A DNA stretch of 64,000 nt from Streptosporangium becharense (GCF_014204985.1 NZ_JACHMP010000001.1:2480001-2544000); one strand, 5' to 3'. Counted from the first letter of the stretch, positions 39,764-48,078 are shown. Numbers and translations: made by a program. The notes: generated from the letters alone by a model not told the origin.

Positions 39764-41377
39764 ATGACGGGCGGTGCGACGGGGAACCTACCACCGATCA
39801 GGCACAACGACTACTCCCCCCTCGAGGTGCCCCCGCTCGGCGGGTGGGACCCGCACCTGCCGGTCAGCGTGGTCGTCCCGGCGCGCGGCGGGCAGCGCAA
39901 ACTCGATCTGGCCCTCGCCTCACTGGCCGCGCAGACCTATCCCGGCCACCTGCTGGAGGTGATCGTGGTCGACGACGGCAGCGAGCCGCCGCTGCGCCTG
40001 CCGGAGATCGTCCCGCCGAACACCAGGATCGTGCCGGCCGCCCCGCCGGGGTGGGGCATCGCGCACGCCGTCAACACCGGCGCCGCGCTCGCCGAAGGGC
40101 GGATCATCCAGCGTCTCGACGCCGACATGGTCGTCTGCCGCGAGCACATCGAGGCCCTCGCCCGCTGGCACCACCTGGCCGGCTACCTGGTCGCCATCGG
40201 TGCGAAGAAGTTCATCGAGGAGCCGCCGGCGGCGGAGCCCGCGCGGGTGCGCGACGCGGTGGAAGCGGGTGCGCTGGAGTCGGTCCTCGACCTGTCGGGG
40301 GCCCTGCCCAGCTCCACCGAGGAGACGATCGCCCGCACCGACGGCCTGCGCGCCAGCCGTAACCCGTACCACGTGTGCACGGGGCCGACCGTGTCGATGC
40401 GCCGCGAGATCTTCCACGCCGTGGGCGGGCTCGACGCCGGGGTGCTGCGCGGCGAGGACACCGAGTTCGCCTACCGGCTGGCCGCGCACGGTGTCGTGTT
40501 CGTCCCCGACATGGCCGCCCAGGCGGTGCACCTGGGGCTTCCCGCGCAGCGTCGCGACCGGGAGGGCGTGGTGCGCGCGGTCGCCCCGTATCTCGCCCAC
40601 CGCGTGCCGCTCCGCCGGGACCTGCGCAAGGACCGGGGTCGCCACTGGTTGGTGCCGTACGTGGAGGTGGTGCTGCGCGCCGACGGGCCGCAGGACCAGG
40701 TGCGGGAGGCGGTGGGGGCGGCGCTGCGCGGAACGGTCGGCGACGTGAGGGTCGCCCTGGTCGCCCCCTGGTCCCGGTTGCCGCAGGGGCGTCCCCCGGC
40801 GCCGGACGACCCCTCGTTCGACCTGCTGCTGCTGCGCGAGCACTTCTCCCACGACGAGCGGATACGGCCGGTGGACGAGGTCGCGGCCACCCCCGCCCCG
40901 GTCCCGTTCCGCTACACCGGCCCGGTGTCGGTGCCGCTGGGGCACGACTCGCTGGAGCGGATGATCGCCGCGATGCAGGAGGACCGGTCGGGCATGCTCG
41001 TCGTCGACCTCGGTGAGGACGGCACGGCGACGCTGGAGCGGACCGAGGCGCTGGGCCGTGCGCTGCTGCTGGGGGCGGACGACGTCGCCGCTTCGATCGA
41101 GGCCACCCACGGGGTGCGGCACGCCGACCGGTCGGAGTTCTGGCCCGCCCCGGCTCCCGCCCGCTCCGCGCAGTCCGCGCGGCCCACTCGGCCCGCTTCG
41201 TCACCGGCTCCGGCGAAGCCCACGGCGTCCGCGAAGCCCGCGGCGTCCGCGGCGGAACCCGAACGGCGACCTGCTCCCGCGGTCCAGCGGCAGGCAGCCG
41301 GGACGGGCCGGACGCGGCAGGCGCCGTCCGGACGCGGATCCCTGCTGGGCAGGCTCCGCGACGCGCTCCGCGACTGA
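39764..41377 (+). CDS. GT2 family glycosyltransferase with Ala/Pro-rich tail
   Basis: 537 aa. The ATG at 39764 follows AAGGGG; the frame is open further upstream, but that part overlaps the thrC promoter region and is not GT-like. A GT-A fold begins at residue 34 (VSVVVPARGGQ), with the metal-binding DAD at 119-121 and an EDTEFAYRL motif near residue 230. After the catalytic domain come about 170 residues of mixed sequence and a 90-residue tail of Ala, Pro, Ser and Lys. It lies alone on the plus strand, divergent from thrC and convergent with an MFS gene. It is a clear paralogue of the gene at 43658-45421. Confidence 0.85.
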   Translation: MTGGATGNLPPIRHNDYSPLEVPPLGGWDPHLPVSVVVPARGGQRKLDLALASLAAQTYPGHLLEVIVVDDGSEPPLRLPEIVPPNTRIVPAAPPGWGIAHAVNTGAALAEGRIIQRLDADMVVCREHIEALARWHHLAGYLVAIGAKKFIEEPPAAEPARVRDAVEAGALESVLDLSGALPSSTEETIARTDGLRASRNPYHVCTGPTVSMRREIFHAVGGLDAGVLRGEDTEFAYRLAAHGVVFVPDMAAQAVHLGLPAQRRDREGVVRAVAPYLAHRVPLRRDLRKDRGRHWLVPYVEVVLRADGPQDQVREAVGAALRGTVGDVRVALVAPWSRLPQGRPPAPDDPSFDLLLLREHFSHDERIRPVDEVAATPAPVPFRYTGPVSVPLGHDSLERMIAAMQEDRSGMLVVDLGEDGTATLERTEALGRALLLGADDVAASIEATHGVRHADRSEFWPAPAPARSAQSARPTRPASSPAPAKPTASAKPAASAAEPERRPAPAVQRQAAGTGRTRQAPSGRGSLLGRLRDALRD

Positions 41378-41381
41378 GCAT

Positions 41382-41401
41382 CCGGCTCCGCTCGGAACCG
41401 G
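41382..41401. terminator. Short hairpin between convergent genes
   Basis: CCGGCTCC-N4-GGAACCGG, eight positions with one mismatch, falls exactly in the 25-bp gap between the convergent glycosyltransferase and MFS genes. It is short, so the call is tentative. Confidence 0.4.
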
Positions 41402-41402
41402 G

Positions 41403-42782
41403 TCAGGGCCGGGCGGCGGTCCTCGCGGGGTCGTCCTCCTGCGGCCCCCCGCTCCCCTCCGGCGCCTCGTCCTCCGGCGCCTCGGGAAGGGGCGTGACAA
41501 GCCGCCGCACGGCCAGGCCGAAGGCGACGACCAGCAGACCGAGGGTGCCCGACACCACGAACGGCGCGGCCGGGCGCCAGGAGTCGTAGAGCAGGCCGCC
41601 CAGTCCGGAGACGATGAGGATGCCGACGGCGCCGCAGAGAGTCTGCACGCCGTAGGCGGAACCGCGGACGGCGGCGGGCACCTGCTGGGCCAGGAGCGGG
41701 CCGGCGGTGGTGATGCCGGCGATCTCGCCCAGGCCGATGAGCACGGCCACCAGCATCATGCCGGTGCCCAGCGGGTCGCCGACCAGCAGCGTCGACAGGT
41801 ACGACACGGCCGCCACGGCCTGGGCAAGGATGACCACGTCCTGCCGCCGCATGCGGTCGCCCAGCCAGCCGAAGAGCGGTGCGGCCACCACGGCCACGGT
41901 CTGCGCGATGCCGACCACGGCCCCCGCGCGGGCCAGGGCCTCGGCGGCGGACATGCCGCGCTCGCTCGTGGCGTAGTCGACCACCCACAGGGACAGGAAG
42001 CCGGCGACCACCGCCAGGTCCGCGCGGGCGACGAACACCGCCGCGTACGACAGCGCCACCCCGGGGTCGCGGGCGAGCCTGACGCCCTCCCTGACCAGCC
42101 GGGTCAGCGGCAGCCGCGAGACGTCCCCGGCACCGGCGGGCCCGGCCCCGGACAGGGTGAACCACATCAGCGCGGCGACCGCGAGGAGGGCCGCCGCGAT
42201 GACCAGGAACGAGACGCGTGCGGCGCCCGCGGGGGTCATCCCGCCGTCCTCGAACACCTTCGGCAGCCGGACGAGGCCGAGCACGGCGACCATCGCGCCC
42301 AGGCCGCTGAACAGGCCGATCATCCCGTACGACCGGCCCCGGGAGCCGTCGCGGACGTAGTCGATCACCACCGTGGACAGCATCGCGCTGAGCGCGGCCA
42401 CGCCGAGGGCGAAGACGACGCGCAGCGCGACGAGCACGCCGGTGTCGGTGGCGAACGGGAAGAGCGCGGTGCCCAGCGCGCACAGCGCGAACCCGGCCAC
42501 CACGACGGGCCTGCGGCCGAGCCGGTCGGCCAGCGCGCCGTACCAGGCCAGGCTGGCGATCATCGTGATCTCGGCCGCCACACCCAGGAGGCCGACGGCC
42601 TTGCCCTGGTCGGCGCCCGCCACCCCCAGGACGCCGCCCAGGATGTAGGGCTGCGCGGCGGGCACGAACGAAATGATCATAGTTGCGGCGAACGCCATCG
42701 ACAGGCAGGCCCACATGTTGCCGCGGCCGATGCCGTCGGCGAGGTGGAGGCCGAGAACGCGACACGAGGGGGAGGCGGCCAT
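41403..42782 (-). CDS. MFS transporter, drug/sugar exporter type
   Basis: 459 aa with 12 membrane helices. Motif A of the major facilitator superfamily is present as GALADRLGRRPVV between helices 2 and 3 and partly repeated as GWLGDRMRRQDVV between helices 8 and 9. The C-terminal 30 residues are acidic and cytoplasmic. The start at 42782 has no clear Shine-Dalgarno sequence; a later Met at residue 23 is possible. It is divergent from the DUF574 methyltransferase with a strong palindrome in between. Substrate unknown; being inside a glycan gene block it may export an oligosaccharide or a toxic intermediate. Confidence 0.85.
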   Translation of the reverse strand: MAASPSCRVLGLHLADGIGRGNMWACLSMAFAATMIISFVPAAQPYILGGVLGVAGADQGKAVGLLGVAAEITMIASLAWYGALADRLGRRPVVVAGFALCALGTALFPFATDTGVLVALRVVFALGVAALSAMLSTVVIDYVRDGSRGRSYGMIGLFSGLGAMVAVLGLVRLPKVFEDGGMTPAGAARVSFLVIAAALLAVAALMWFTLSGAGPAGAGDVSRLPLTRLVREGVRLARDPGVALSYAAVFVARADLAVVAGFLSLWVVDYATSERGMSAAEALARAGAVVGIAQTVAVVAAPLFGWLGDRMRRQDVVILAQAVAAVSYLSTLLVGDPLGTGMMLVAVLIGLGEIAGITTAGPLLAQQVPAAVRGSAYGVQTLCGAVGILIVSGLGGLLYDSWRPAAPFVVSGTLGLLVVAFGLAVRRLVTPLPEAPEDEAPEGSGGPQEDDPARTAARP

Positions 42783-42801
42783 AGCGCGATCTTGTCAGCT
42801 C

Positions 42802-42826
42802 CCGAAACGCTTCTCCAGCGTTTCGG
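42802..42826. promoter_or_regulatory. 10-bp-arm palindrome in a divergent promoter region
   Basis: CCGAAACGCT-TCTCC-AGCGTTTCGG is a perfect inverted repeat of 10-bp arms. It lies 20 bases before the MFS start on one side and 6 bases before a TATGAT -10 box (42832-42837) on the other. The position between two divergent genes is typical of an operator. No regulator gene is adjacent, so the binding protein would act in trans. Confidence 0.6.
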
Positions 42827-42831
42827 ATGTA

Positions 42832-42837
42832 TATGAT
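42832..42837 (+). promoter_or_regulatory. -10 box of the methyltransferase gene
   Basis: TATGAT, close to the consensus TATAAT, 39 bases before the GTG at 42877, which in turn has GGGGAG seven bases upstream. The -35 region would overlap the palindrome at 42802-42826. Confidence 0.55.
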
Positions 42838-42876
42838 CTACGCAATTCCGGAAATGGCGTTACAGGGGAGCGGCGT

Positions 42877-43674
42877 GTGACCAACCAGATACCCACCGGC
42901 ATTCAGCCGCATATTCCCAATGTCGCGCGCATGTACGACTACTACCTGGGCGGCAAGGACAACTTTCCGGCCGATCGGGAGGCGGCCGAGCAGGTGCTGA
43001 AGGTCGTCCCTGAGATCCGGTACAGCGCGCGCTCCAACCGCGCGTTCCTCGGGCGGGCGGTCGCCTACCTGGCCGAGGCGGGCATCCGCCAGTTCCTCGA
43101 CATCGGCGCCGGTCTGCCCACCCAGAACAACGTGCACCAGGTCGCACCCGGCGCCCGGGTCGTCTACGTCGACAACGACCCGACCGTCCTGGTCCACGGC
43201 AGGGCGATCCTCGGCAAGAACGAGAACGTCACCATCGTCGAGGGCGACGTGCGCCGCCCCGCGGAGATCCTGGCGAACCCGGACGTCCGGGCCGCGATCG
43301 ACTTCGACCAGCCCGTGGCGGTCCTCCTGCTGGCGATCATGCATTTCGTCCCCGACGAGGACGATCCGGACGGCGTCATCGCCACCTTGCGCGCGGCCAT
43401 GGCGCCCGGCAGCCATCTGGCCCTGTCGCACGTGGCGATCGACGCCCGCCCGGAGGCCGCGGACGGGGTCACCCAGGTGTACGACCGGGCCTCCTCGCCC
43501 TTCGTCGCCCGGACGGGCAAGGAGATCATCCGCATGTTCGACGGCTTCGACGTGGTCGAGCCCGGCATCGTCAACCTTCCCGAGTGGCGTCCCGAACCCG
43601 GTGCCGCGGTGCCGTACCGCGGCATCGGCAACTACTTCCTCGGCGGCGTCGGCGTGGTCACCGACGGCGGGTGA
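42877..43674 (+). CDS. DUF574-type SAM-dependent methyltransferase
   Basis: 265 aa, GTG start at 42877. It has the family hallmarks: VARMYDYYLGGKDNFPADR at residues 14-32, then a SAM-binding DIGAGLPT, a catalytic-loop-like AIMHFVPDEDDP and the closing RGIGNYFLGG. Such proteins are numerous in Streptosporangiaceae and related actinobacteria and the substrate of most is not known. It converges with a GT2 gene, overlapping it by 17 bases (43658-43674), so the two transcripts are antisense at their ends. Divergent partner: the MFS exporter. Confidence 0.92.
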   Translation: MTNQIPTGIQPHIPNVARMYDYYLGGKDNFPADREAAEQVLKVVPEIRYSARSNRAFLGRAVAYLAEAGIRQFLDIGAGLPTQNNVHQVAPGARVVYVDNDPTVLVHGRAILGKNENVTIVEGDVRRPAEILANPDVRAAIDFDQPVAVLLLAIMHFVPDEDDPDGVIATLRAAMAPGSHLALSHVAIDARPEAADGVTQVYDRASSPFVARTGKEIIRMFDGFDVVEPGIVNLPEWRPEPGAAVPYRGIGNYFLGGVGVVTDGG

Positions 43675-45421
43675 TGGCCCGCTTGACCGAGGTCAGCAGC
43701 CCGTACTGCACGATCTTCCTGGCGGCGGCCAGTTCCTTGCGCAGAGCGGCGGCCTCGCGCCGCAGCTCGCCGACCTCGCGCCGCAACTCGACGGCGCTTC
43801 TGCGCCATCGTCCCGCCTCCTCGCGCCACCTGGCCACCTGCCCGCGCAGGCGCTCGGCCTCCTTGGTCAGGCGGGCCACCTCGGCCTCCGCCTCGGCCCG
43901 GGCCCGGTAGGCGCTCCGGCGTCCGGCCGGCGGCCGGGCCTCACGGGTGAACCCGTGGCTCTCGCCGTCCACCCAGATCACCCCGAAGGTGTTCTCCACG
44001 GCGTCGTCGAGGTCCTCGCCCTCCTCCCGCACGATCGCGGCGCGGGCGAACGCAGCGGTGCGCTCCAGCCGCGCCGCGACGACGCCCGGGACCGCGTCCC
44101 CGCCGCCCTCGGACAGCAGCACGCAGACCAGGCCGTACTCCTCGTCCCCGGCCAGGTCGAGCAGCCGGGCCAGGGTGTCCTCTCCCGGCACCCAGCCGAC
44201 GGGCAGCCGCAACCGGTAGGGCACCGCTCCCGCCGGGGGTGCTTCGCCGGGCACGAAGCGGACCCTGGGCTCGTGGGCGTAGTGGCCGCGGACGAGGACC
44301 AGGTCCAGGTCGGGGTCGTCCAGGGGAGCGCGTCCCTCGGCTCCGACGCGGTCCCACGGGCCGGTTAGGGTGACCACGACGTCGGGCACGGTGCCCGCGA
44401 GCACGGCGTCGACCGTGGCGCGGACCTCGTCGTAGGCGTAGCCGGCGGTGCGACCGCCCGGGTCCCCGGCGGGGGGCGTACCACCGGCGGCGGTACGCCC
44501 GTCCGCGTCCGCCGCGGCGGGCCCGCCCGCGCCGCCGGCCGGTGGCTCGACGACCACCTCCACGTACGGCACCTTCCACTGCCGGGCCGGGTGGGAACGG
44601 AGCCAGCGGTAGGACGGGATCCGGTCGGCGACGAACGCGTGGCTCACCCGGTCGATCGAGGCCTTGTCACGCATCCGCATGGTCGGGCCCAGGTGGAAGG
44701 CCCGGGAGAGCGGCTCGGGCACGAAGACGGCACCCGCCTGGGCGAGGCGGTAACCCATCTCGGTGTCCTGGCCGAGGACCAGCTCGGTGTCCATCGGGCC
44801 CGCCTGGGCGAGCAGCGCGGCGTTGACCGAGGTGGCACCGCCGACGTGCAGGCTGAACGCGCGGTGCGGGCGGGTGGTGAGGCCGTCGGTGCGCTCGATG
44901 AGATCGACCAGCCAGGCGTGCGGCTCGGCGGGCTCGAAGAGCCCGGCCAGGTCGTCGGTGGCGGCCACCACGTCCGGCGCGGGCGGCTTCGCCGGGGTGA
45001 ACCGCAGATACCCGGTCACCACCAGGTACGGCGCGGCGTGGTGCCAGCGCATGTGCGCCTCGACCGACCTGCGGTCGAGGATCACGTCGGAGTCGAGCCA
45101 GTGGATCACATCGCCGGTGGCCGCGGCCAGCCCGGCGTTGCGGGCGTGGGCCCGGCCCGGCACGGAGCAGGTGATCAGCCGGGTGTTCCCGGGCCGCAGC
45201 TCCGGCAGCCGCAGCGGCGGCTCGCTGCCGTTGTCGACGACGACGACCTCGGTCAGCGCGGCCGGGTAGGTCTGCACGGCGAGCCCGGCGAGCACCAGGT
45301 CGAGCTTGTCCTGGCCCCCGTAGGCCGGCACGACGACGCTGACCCGCAGCGACGGGGTCCACTCACCCAGGGGCGGCGGGGTGAGGGTCCGGTAGTCGTT
45401 GCCGGTGATCCGCACCGTCAT
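43658..45421 (-). CDS. GT2 family glycosyltransferase with C-terminal coiled coil
   Basis: 587 aa. The GT-A domain begins at residue 26 (VSVVVPAYGGQ), has DSD at 110-112 as metal site and GQDTEMGYRLAQAG as acceptor-side motif, ending near residue 330. A second, unassigned domain (residues 330-500) follows. Residues 510-580 form a coiled coil of Glu/Arg/Ala heptads (REEAGRWRRSAVELRREV) with a basic amphipathic end. The start overlaps the stop of the upstream GT2 gene (ATGA). Same N-terminal signature (GNDY...PPLG.W) as the gene at 39764, so the two arose by duplication. Confidence 0.88.
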   Translation of the reverse strand: MTVRITGNDYRTLTPPPLGEWTPSLRVSVVVPAYGGQDKLDLVLAGLAVQTYPAALTEVVVVDNGSEPPLRLPELRPGNTRLITCSVPGRAHARNAGLAAATGDVIHWLDSDVILDRRSVEAHMRWHHAAPYLVVTGYLRFTPAKPPAPDVVAATDDLAGLFEPAEPHAWLVDLIERTDGLTTRPHRAFSLHVGGATSVNAALLAQAGPMDTELVLGQDTEMGYRLAQAGAVFVPEPLSRAFHLGPTMRMRDKASIDRVSHAFVADRIPSYRWLRSHPARQWKVPYVEVVVEPPAGGAGGPAAADADGRTAAGGTPPAGDPGGRTAGYAYDEVRATVDAVLAGTVPDVVVTLTGPWDRVGAEGRAPLDDPDLDLVLVRGHYAHEPRVRFVPGEAPPAGAVPYRLRLPVGWVPGEDTLARLLDLAGDEEYGLVCVLLSEGGGDAVPGVVAARLERTAAFARAAIVREEGEDLDDAVENTFGVIWVDGESHGFTREARPPAGRRSAYRARAEAEAEVARLTKEAERLRGQVARWREEAGRWRRSAVELRREVGELRREAAALRKELAAARKIVQYGLLTSVKRAITRRR

Positions 45422-46572
45422 GACGCCTCCAGGATCAGGCTCGGGCGGAAGCCGCGCCACTGGTTCGAGGCCACGCGCAGGAAGTGGGCGAGCGGGAGCC
45501 GCCAGGTGTGGTCGGCGCCGACCGAGCGCCGCAGCACGTAGCCCAGGCCGTGGGTGCGGTAGATGCGCGCTCCCGCGGCGTGCGCGGCCTTGAGCAGCCC
45601 GGCGTCGACCCCGCCGGCCAGCGGCGGGAATCCGCCGACCTCCGCGAGCCGGGACCGCTCCAGCAGGATCGTGCCCCCGGCCACGTGGTCGGACCAGACC
45701 TCGCCGGTGTAGTCGGTGCGGCGGACCGTGGTGCGCAGGGGCTCCAGGTAGAAGAACTCGGGCGCCACGCCCACGATGTCGGCGCCGGCGTAGGAGCGGG
45801 CCAGCAGCAGGTCGGCCAGGTGCTCTGGGCCGTACCAGTCGTCGTCGTCCCACTTGGCGACGTACTCACCGCTCGCGCGGGCGGCGACCAGGTTGAGCAC
45901 CTCTCCGAACGGGATCTCCGCGTCCGCCTCGACCACGGTGACGGGCAGCGGGCACTCGGCCACCGCCCGGCGCACCTCCTCGCGGCCGGCGGGGACGCCG
46001 TGCAGGCCGAGCAGGATCTCGGCCCGTACCAGGCGCTGACGGGTGATCTGGGCGAGCGCCGACCCCAGCAGGTGCGGCCGCATGCTGGAGATCACGACGC
46101 TGACCTCGGGTTCCGCCGTCCCCGCCGTTCCCGCCGCCCCCGTCGTCGCTTCCCGGCGCCGGAGCGCGAGGCGGCGCAGCCGCACGCTGTGCTCCTCCCG
46201 GCGCAGGTCGGTCACCGAGCGCGGCCCGCCGCGGTCCTCCTCGGGCGTCCAGGCGGCGAGCAGGCGGGCCAGTTCCGGATCCACCCAGGCGGGCGACGCC
46301 GCGGCGTGCAGCGGGACGCCGGCGGCGGCCAGGCCGAGGACTGCGCCGACCGGGACCTCGGCGGAGGGCCATCGGACGGTCAGGCCCCGCAACGGCCGCA
46401 GGCGGGCGATCTCGGTGGCGCCGGGACGGTCGCCGAGCGGTTCGCCGGCCGCCAGCCACCCCCGTTCCGTCCAGGTCAGCTCGCCGGGCCCTTCGGCCGG
46501 GGTTCGCAGGAAGCCCGCGGGGGTGGCGGAGGCGGGCGGGGAGATGGGGACGGGACTCGACTGCGCAGGCAC
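45418..46572 (-). CDS. GT2 family glycosyltransferase, first gene of an operon
   Basis: 384 aa, GTG start at 46572. Residues 1-150 are a non-catalytic N-terminal domain with little predicted order; the GT-A domain starts at residue 156 (VSVVISSMRPH), with the metal site DDDD at 242-245 in AKWDDDDWYGP and a base region near VGADHTW. Such KWDDDD glycosyltransferases often sit in surface-polysaccharide clusters. A TATCCT box ends six bases before the GTG, so it is probably leaderless. It is translationally coupled to the GT2 gene downstream. Confidence 0.87.
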   Translation of the reverse strand: MPAQSSPVPISPPASATPAGFLRTPAEGPGELTWTERGWLAAGEPLGDRPGATEIARLRPLRGLTVRWPSAEVPVGAVLGLAAAGVPLHAAASPAWVDPELARLLAAWTPEEDRGGPRSVTDLRREEHSVRLRRLALRRREATTGAAGTAGTAEPEVSVVISSMRPHLLGSALAQITRQRLVRAEILLGLHGVPAGREEVRRAVAECPLPVTVVEADAEIPFGEVLNLVAARASGEYVAKWDDDDWYGPEHLADLLLARSYAGADIVGVAPEFFYLEPLRTTVRRTDYTGEVWSDHVAGGTILLERSRLAEVGGFPPLAGGVDAGLLKAAHAAGARIYRTHGLGYVLRRSVGADHTWRLPLAHFLRVASNQWRGFRPSLILEAS

Positions 46573-46578
46573 CAGCGA

Positions 46579-46584
46579 AGGATA
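46579..46584 (-). promoter_or_regulatory. -10 box of a leaderless GT2 operon promoter
   Basis: TATCCT on the minus strand, six bases before the GTG at 46572. No Shine-Dalgarno sequence is seen, supporting a leaderless transcript for the two-gene glycosyltransferase operon. Confidence 0.55.
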
Positions 46585-46891
46585 GCGAGGCCCGGAGATC
46601 GCTTCTCACGCGCTTCACCCTTGACCGGGATGATCACTGTTGATCACTCACCGGAGTCACACAGGTCACGGAAACCTTGGAATTTCTTATTTACATATTC
46701 TCTGGAACTATGGACGGCCGCAAATAGCCCTATCAATCACTCGGTAACCATAGATAACGGTAGATGCGGTATGGAAGGTAAACGCGGATGCCCACGCCCC
46801 AGTAAACGACGCTTCTGGCGGTGACGGCCGGCCCGACGGTACCGATCGCACTGGCGGTCATCGTGGGCACCGGTATCGTCCCGGCGACGGC

Positions 46892-46954
46892 GGCTCACGA
46901 TGAGGAGACAGTGGCTCACGGTGAGGAGACGGCGGCTCACGGTGAGGAGACGGC
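46892..46954. repeat. Three tandem 21-bp units
   Basis: GGCTCACGGTGAGGAGACGGC occurs three times in a row (46892, 46913, 46934), the first copy differing at three bases. A partial fourth copy follows. In the plus frame it would encode AHGEETA repeats. Confidence 0.85.
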
Positions 46955-47038
46955 GGTGAGAGGGCACGGGAGAGGGCACGGCGCGGGTCCTCTCCGGCCC
47001 GGGGCCGCCGCACCCCTCACGCCGGGCGGCGGTGGGCG

Positions 47039-47857
47039 TCAGGAGGAGGCGTCCCGCGCGGGCAGGGGGCGGAAGCGGGCGCCGACGGCGTCCTGGAGGG
47101 TCTTGACGACCGTGCCGCGGGCCTTGCGCGTGACGAGCCAGTCGAGGAAGGCGTTCATCGTCTTCGGCGAGGTCGAGTAGAGGCCGCAGTCGTCGCAGAC
47201 GCGGTGGAACACCATGGGGACGAGCCCGCCGCCGGCCTTCTCCGCGTTGAGGACCTGCTGCTTCATCTGCCGCAGCAGGGTGTCCTCGCGGATCGACCCC
47301 GGGGTGCGGATCCCGTAACGGTCCTTGGGACGCAGGTCCTCGGCGGCCACGCAACCGGGGCACGACCACTGCTGGAGCCCGCCGACCACGCGGGCCGCGT
47401 CGTAGCCGCACTCGCGGGCCACGGCCTTGGCGTCGCCGTCCACCGAGCCGAACGGGTAGGCGAGGGTGGTCGGCCGGTATCCCCACTCCACGAGGGCTCG
47501 GCGGTCGTCGCAGATCTGCGGGCGCTGCTCGTTACGGGTCAGCTCGGTGAGGCGGACATGGGTGAGCGTGTGACCGCCGATCTCGTGGCCGCCCTTGGCG
47601 ATGGCGGCGACCTGGTCGCGGGTGAGCTTCTCGTCGCGGCCGATGGTGTCGGTGTTGATGTAGAACGTTCCGCGCATGCCCCGTTTCTGGAGCATGCGGG
47701 CCACCGCCAGGTGGGTGGCGTCGCCGTCGTCGAAGGTGAGCGCGACCACCGTCCTGCCCTTCGGGGCACCGGCGGCCTCGCCGTGGGCGGCCGGAACGGG
47801 AAGCGCCACGGCGGCCAGTGCCGCCAGCAGCGCCGCGGCCCGACGAACGATCTTCAC
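47039..47857 (-). CDS. Secreted polysaccharide deacetylase
   Basis: 272 aa from the GTG at 47857, preceded by AAAGGA. A signal peptide (RRAAALLAALAAVALPVPAAHG) implies secretion. The NodB domain is complete: TFDDGD at 41-46 with catalytic and zinc Asp, the zinc pair His96-x3-His100 (GGHTLTH), Arg/Tyr region near YPFGSVDG and a late His in MVFHRVCDD. It removes acetyl groups from N-acetylglucosamine polymers such as peptidoglycan or a surface glycan. Two Cys pairs (CPGC and CDDC) may form disulfides. It belongs to the envelope gene block between thrC and hom. Confidence 0.9.
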   Translation of the reverse strand: MKIVRRAAALLAALAAVALPVPAAHGEAAGAPKGRTVVALTFDDGDATHLAVARMLQKRGMRGTFYINTDTIGRDEKLTRDQVAAIAKGGHEIGGHTLTHVRLTELTRNEQRPQICDDRRALVEWGYRPTTLAYPFGSVDGDAKAVARECGYDAARVVGGLQQWSCPGCVAAEDLRPKDRYGIRTPGSIREDTLLRQMKQQVLNAEKAGGGLVPMVFHRVCDDCGLYSTSPKTMNAFLDWLVTRKARGTVVKTLQDAVGARFRPLPARDASS

Positions 47858-48027
47858 CGTGAGCTGTCCTTTCGGGGTGGGTCGGCTCCTGGCGCGCGTC
47901 CGCGACCGGCCCGGCGGCACGCTCCGGTACGCGGCCCGGCGGCGGACGATCACCGCAGAGCACCCTACAAGCTCCTACGACCCCGCAGATCCGGTGTCAT
48001 CGAATATCACCCCGGCCGTGTGCGGCA

Positions 48028-48061
48028 GCGGGGGACGTCCCGGGCCCGGGACGTCCCCCGC
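48028..48061. terminator. 34-bp perfect palindrome after hom
   Basis: A perfect inverted repeat with 17-bp arms and no unpaired loop in DNA (48028-48044 and 48045-48061), centred on CCCGGGCCCGGG. It begins 17 bases after the hom stop on the minus strand, so it is the probable terminator of the lysA-hom transcript. It also faces the 5' end of the deacetylase gene. Confidence 0.75.
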
Positions 48062-48078
48062 CGATGCCACGTGGCAGG

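Larger units (their letters stand above)
46573..47038. other. Intergenic region with an A/T-rich island and 21-bp repeats
   Basis: The 466 bases between the GT2 operon and the deacetylase contain a distinctly A/T-rich stretch (about 46660-46790) that stands out in this genome, and a 21-bp tandem repeat (46892-46954). A short open frame on the plus strand (from 46821) starts with a signal-peptide-like stretch and contains the repeat, but runs antisense into the deacetylase gene and lacks a ribosome-binding site, so it is not called. Confidence 0.5.

Noticed and set aside
46821..47180. Small plus-strand frame starting with a signal-peptide-like stretch and AHGEETA repeats
   Set aside because: No ribosome-binding site, 142 bases antisense to the deacetylase gene, and the repeat alone can explain the open frame. 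Kept only as an observation.
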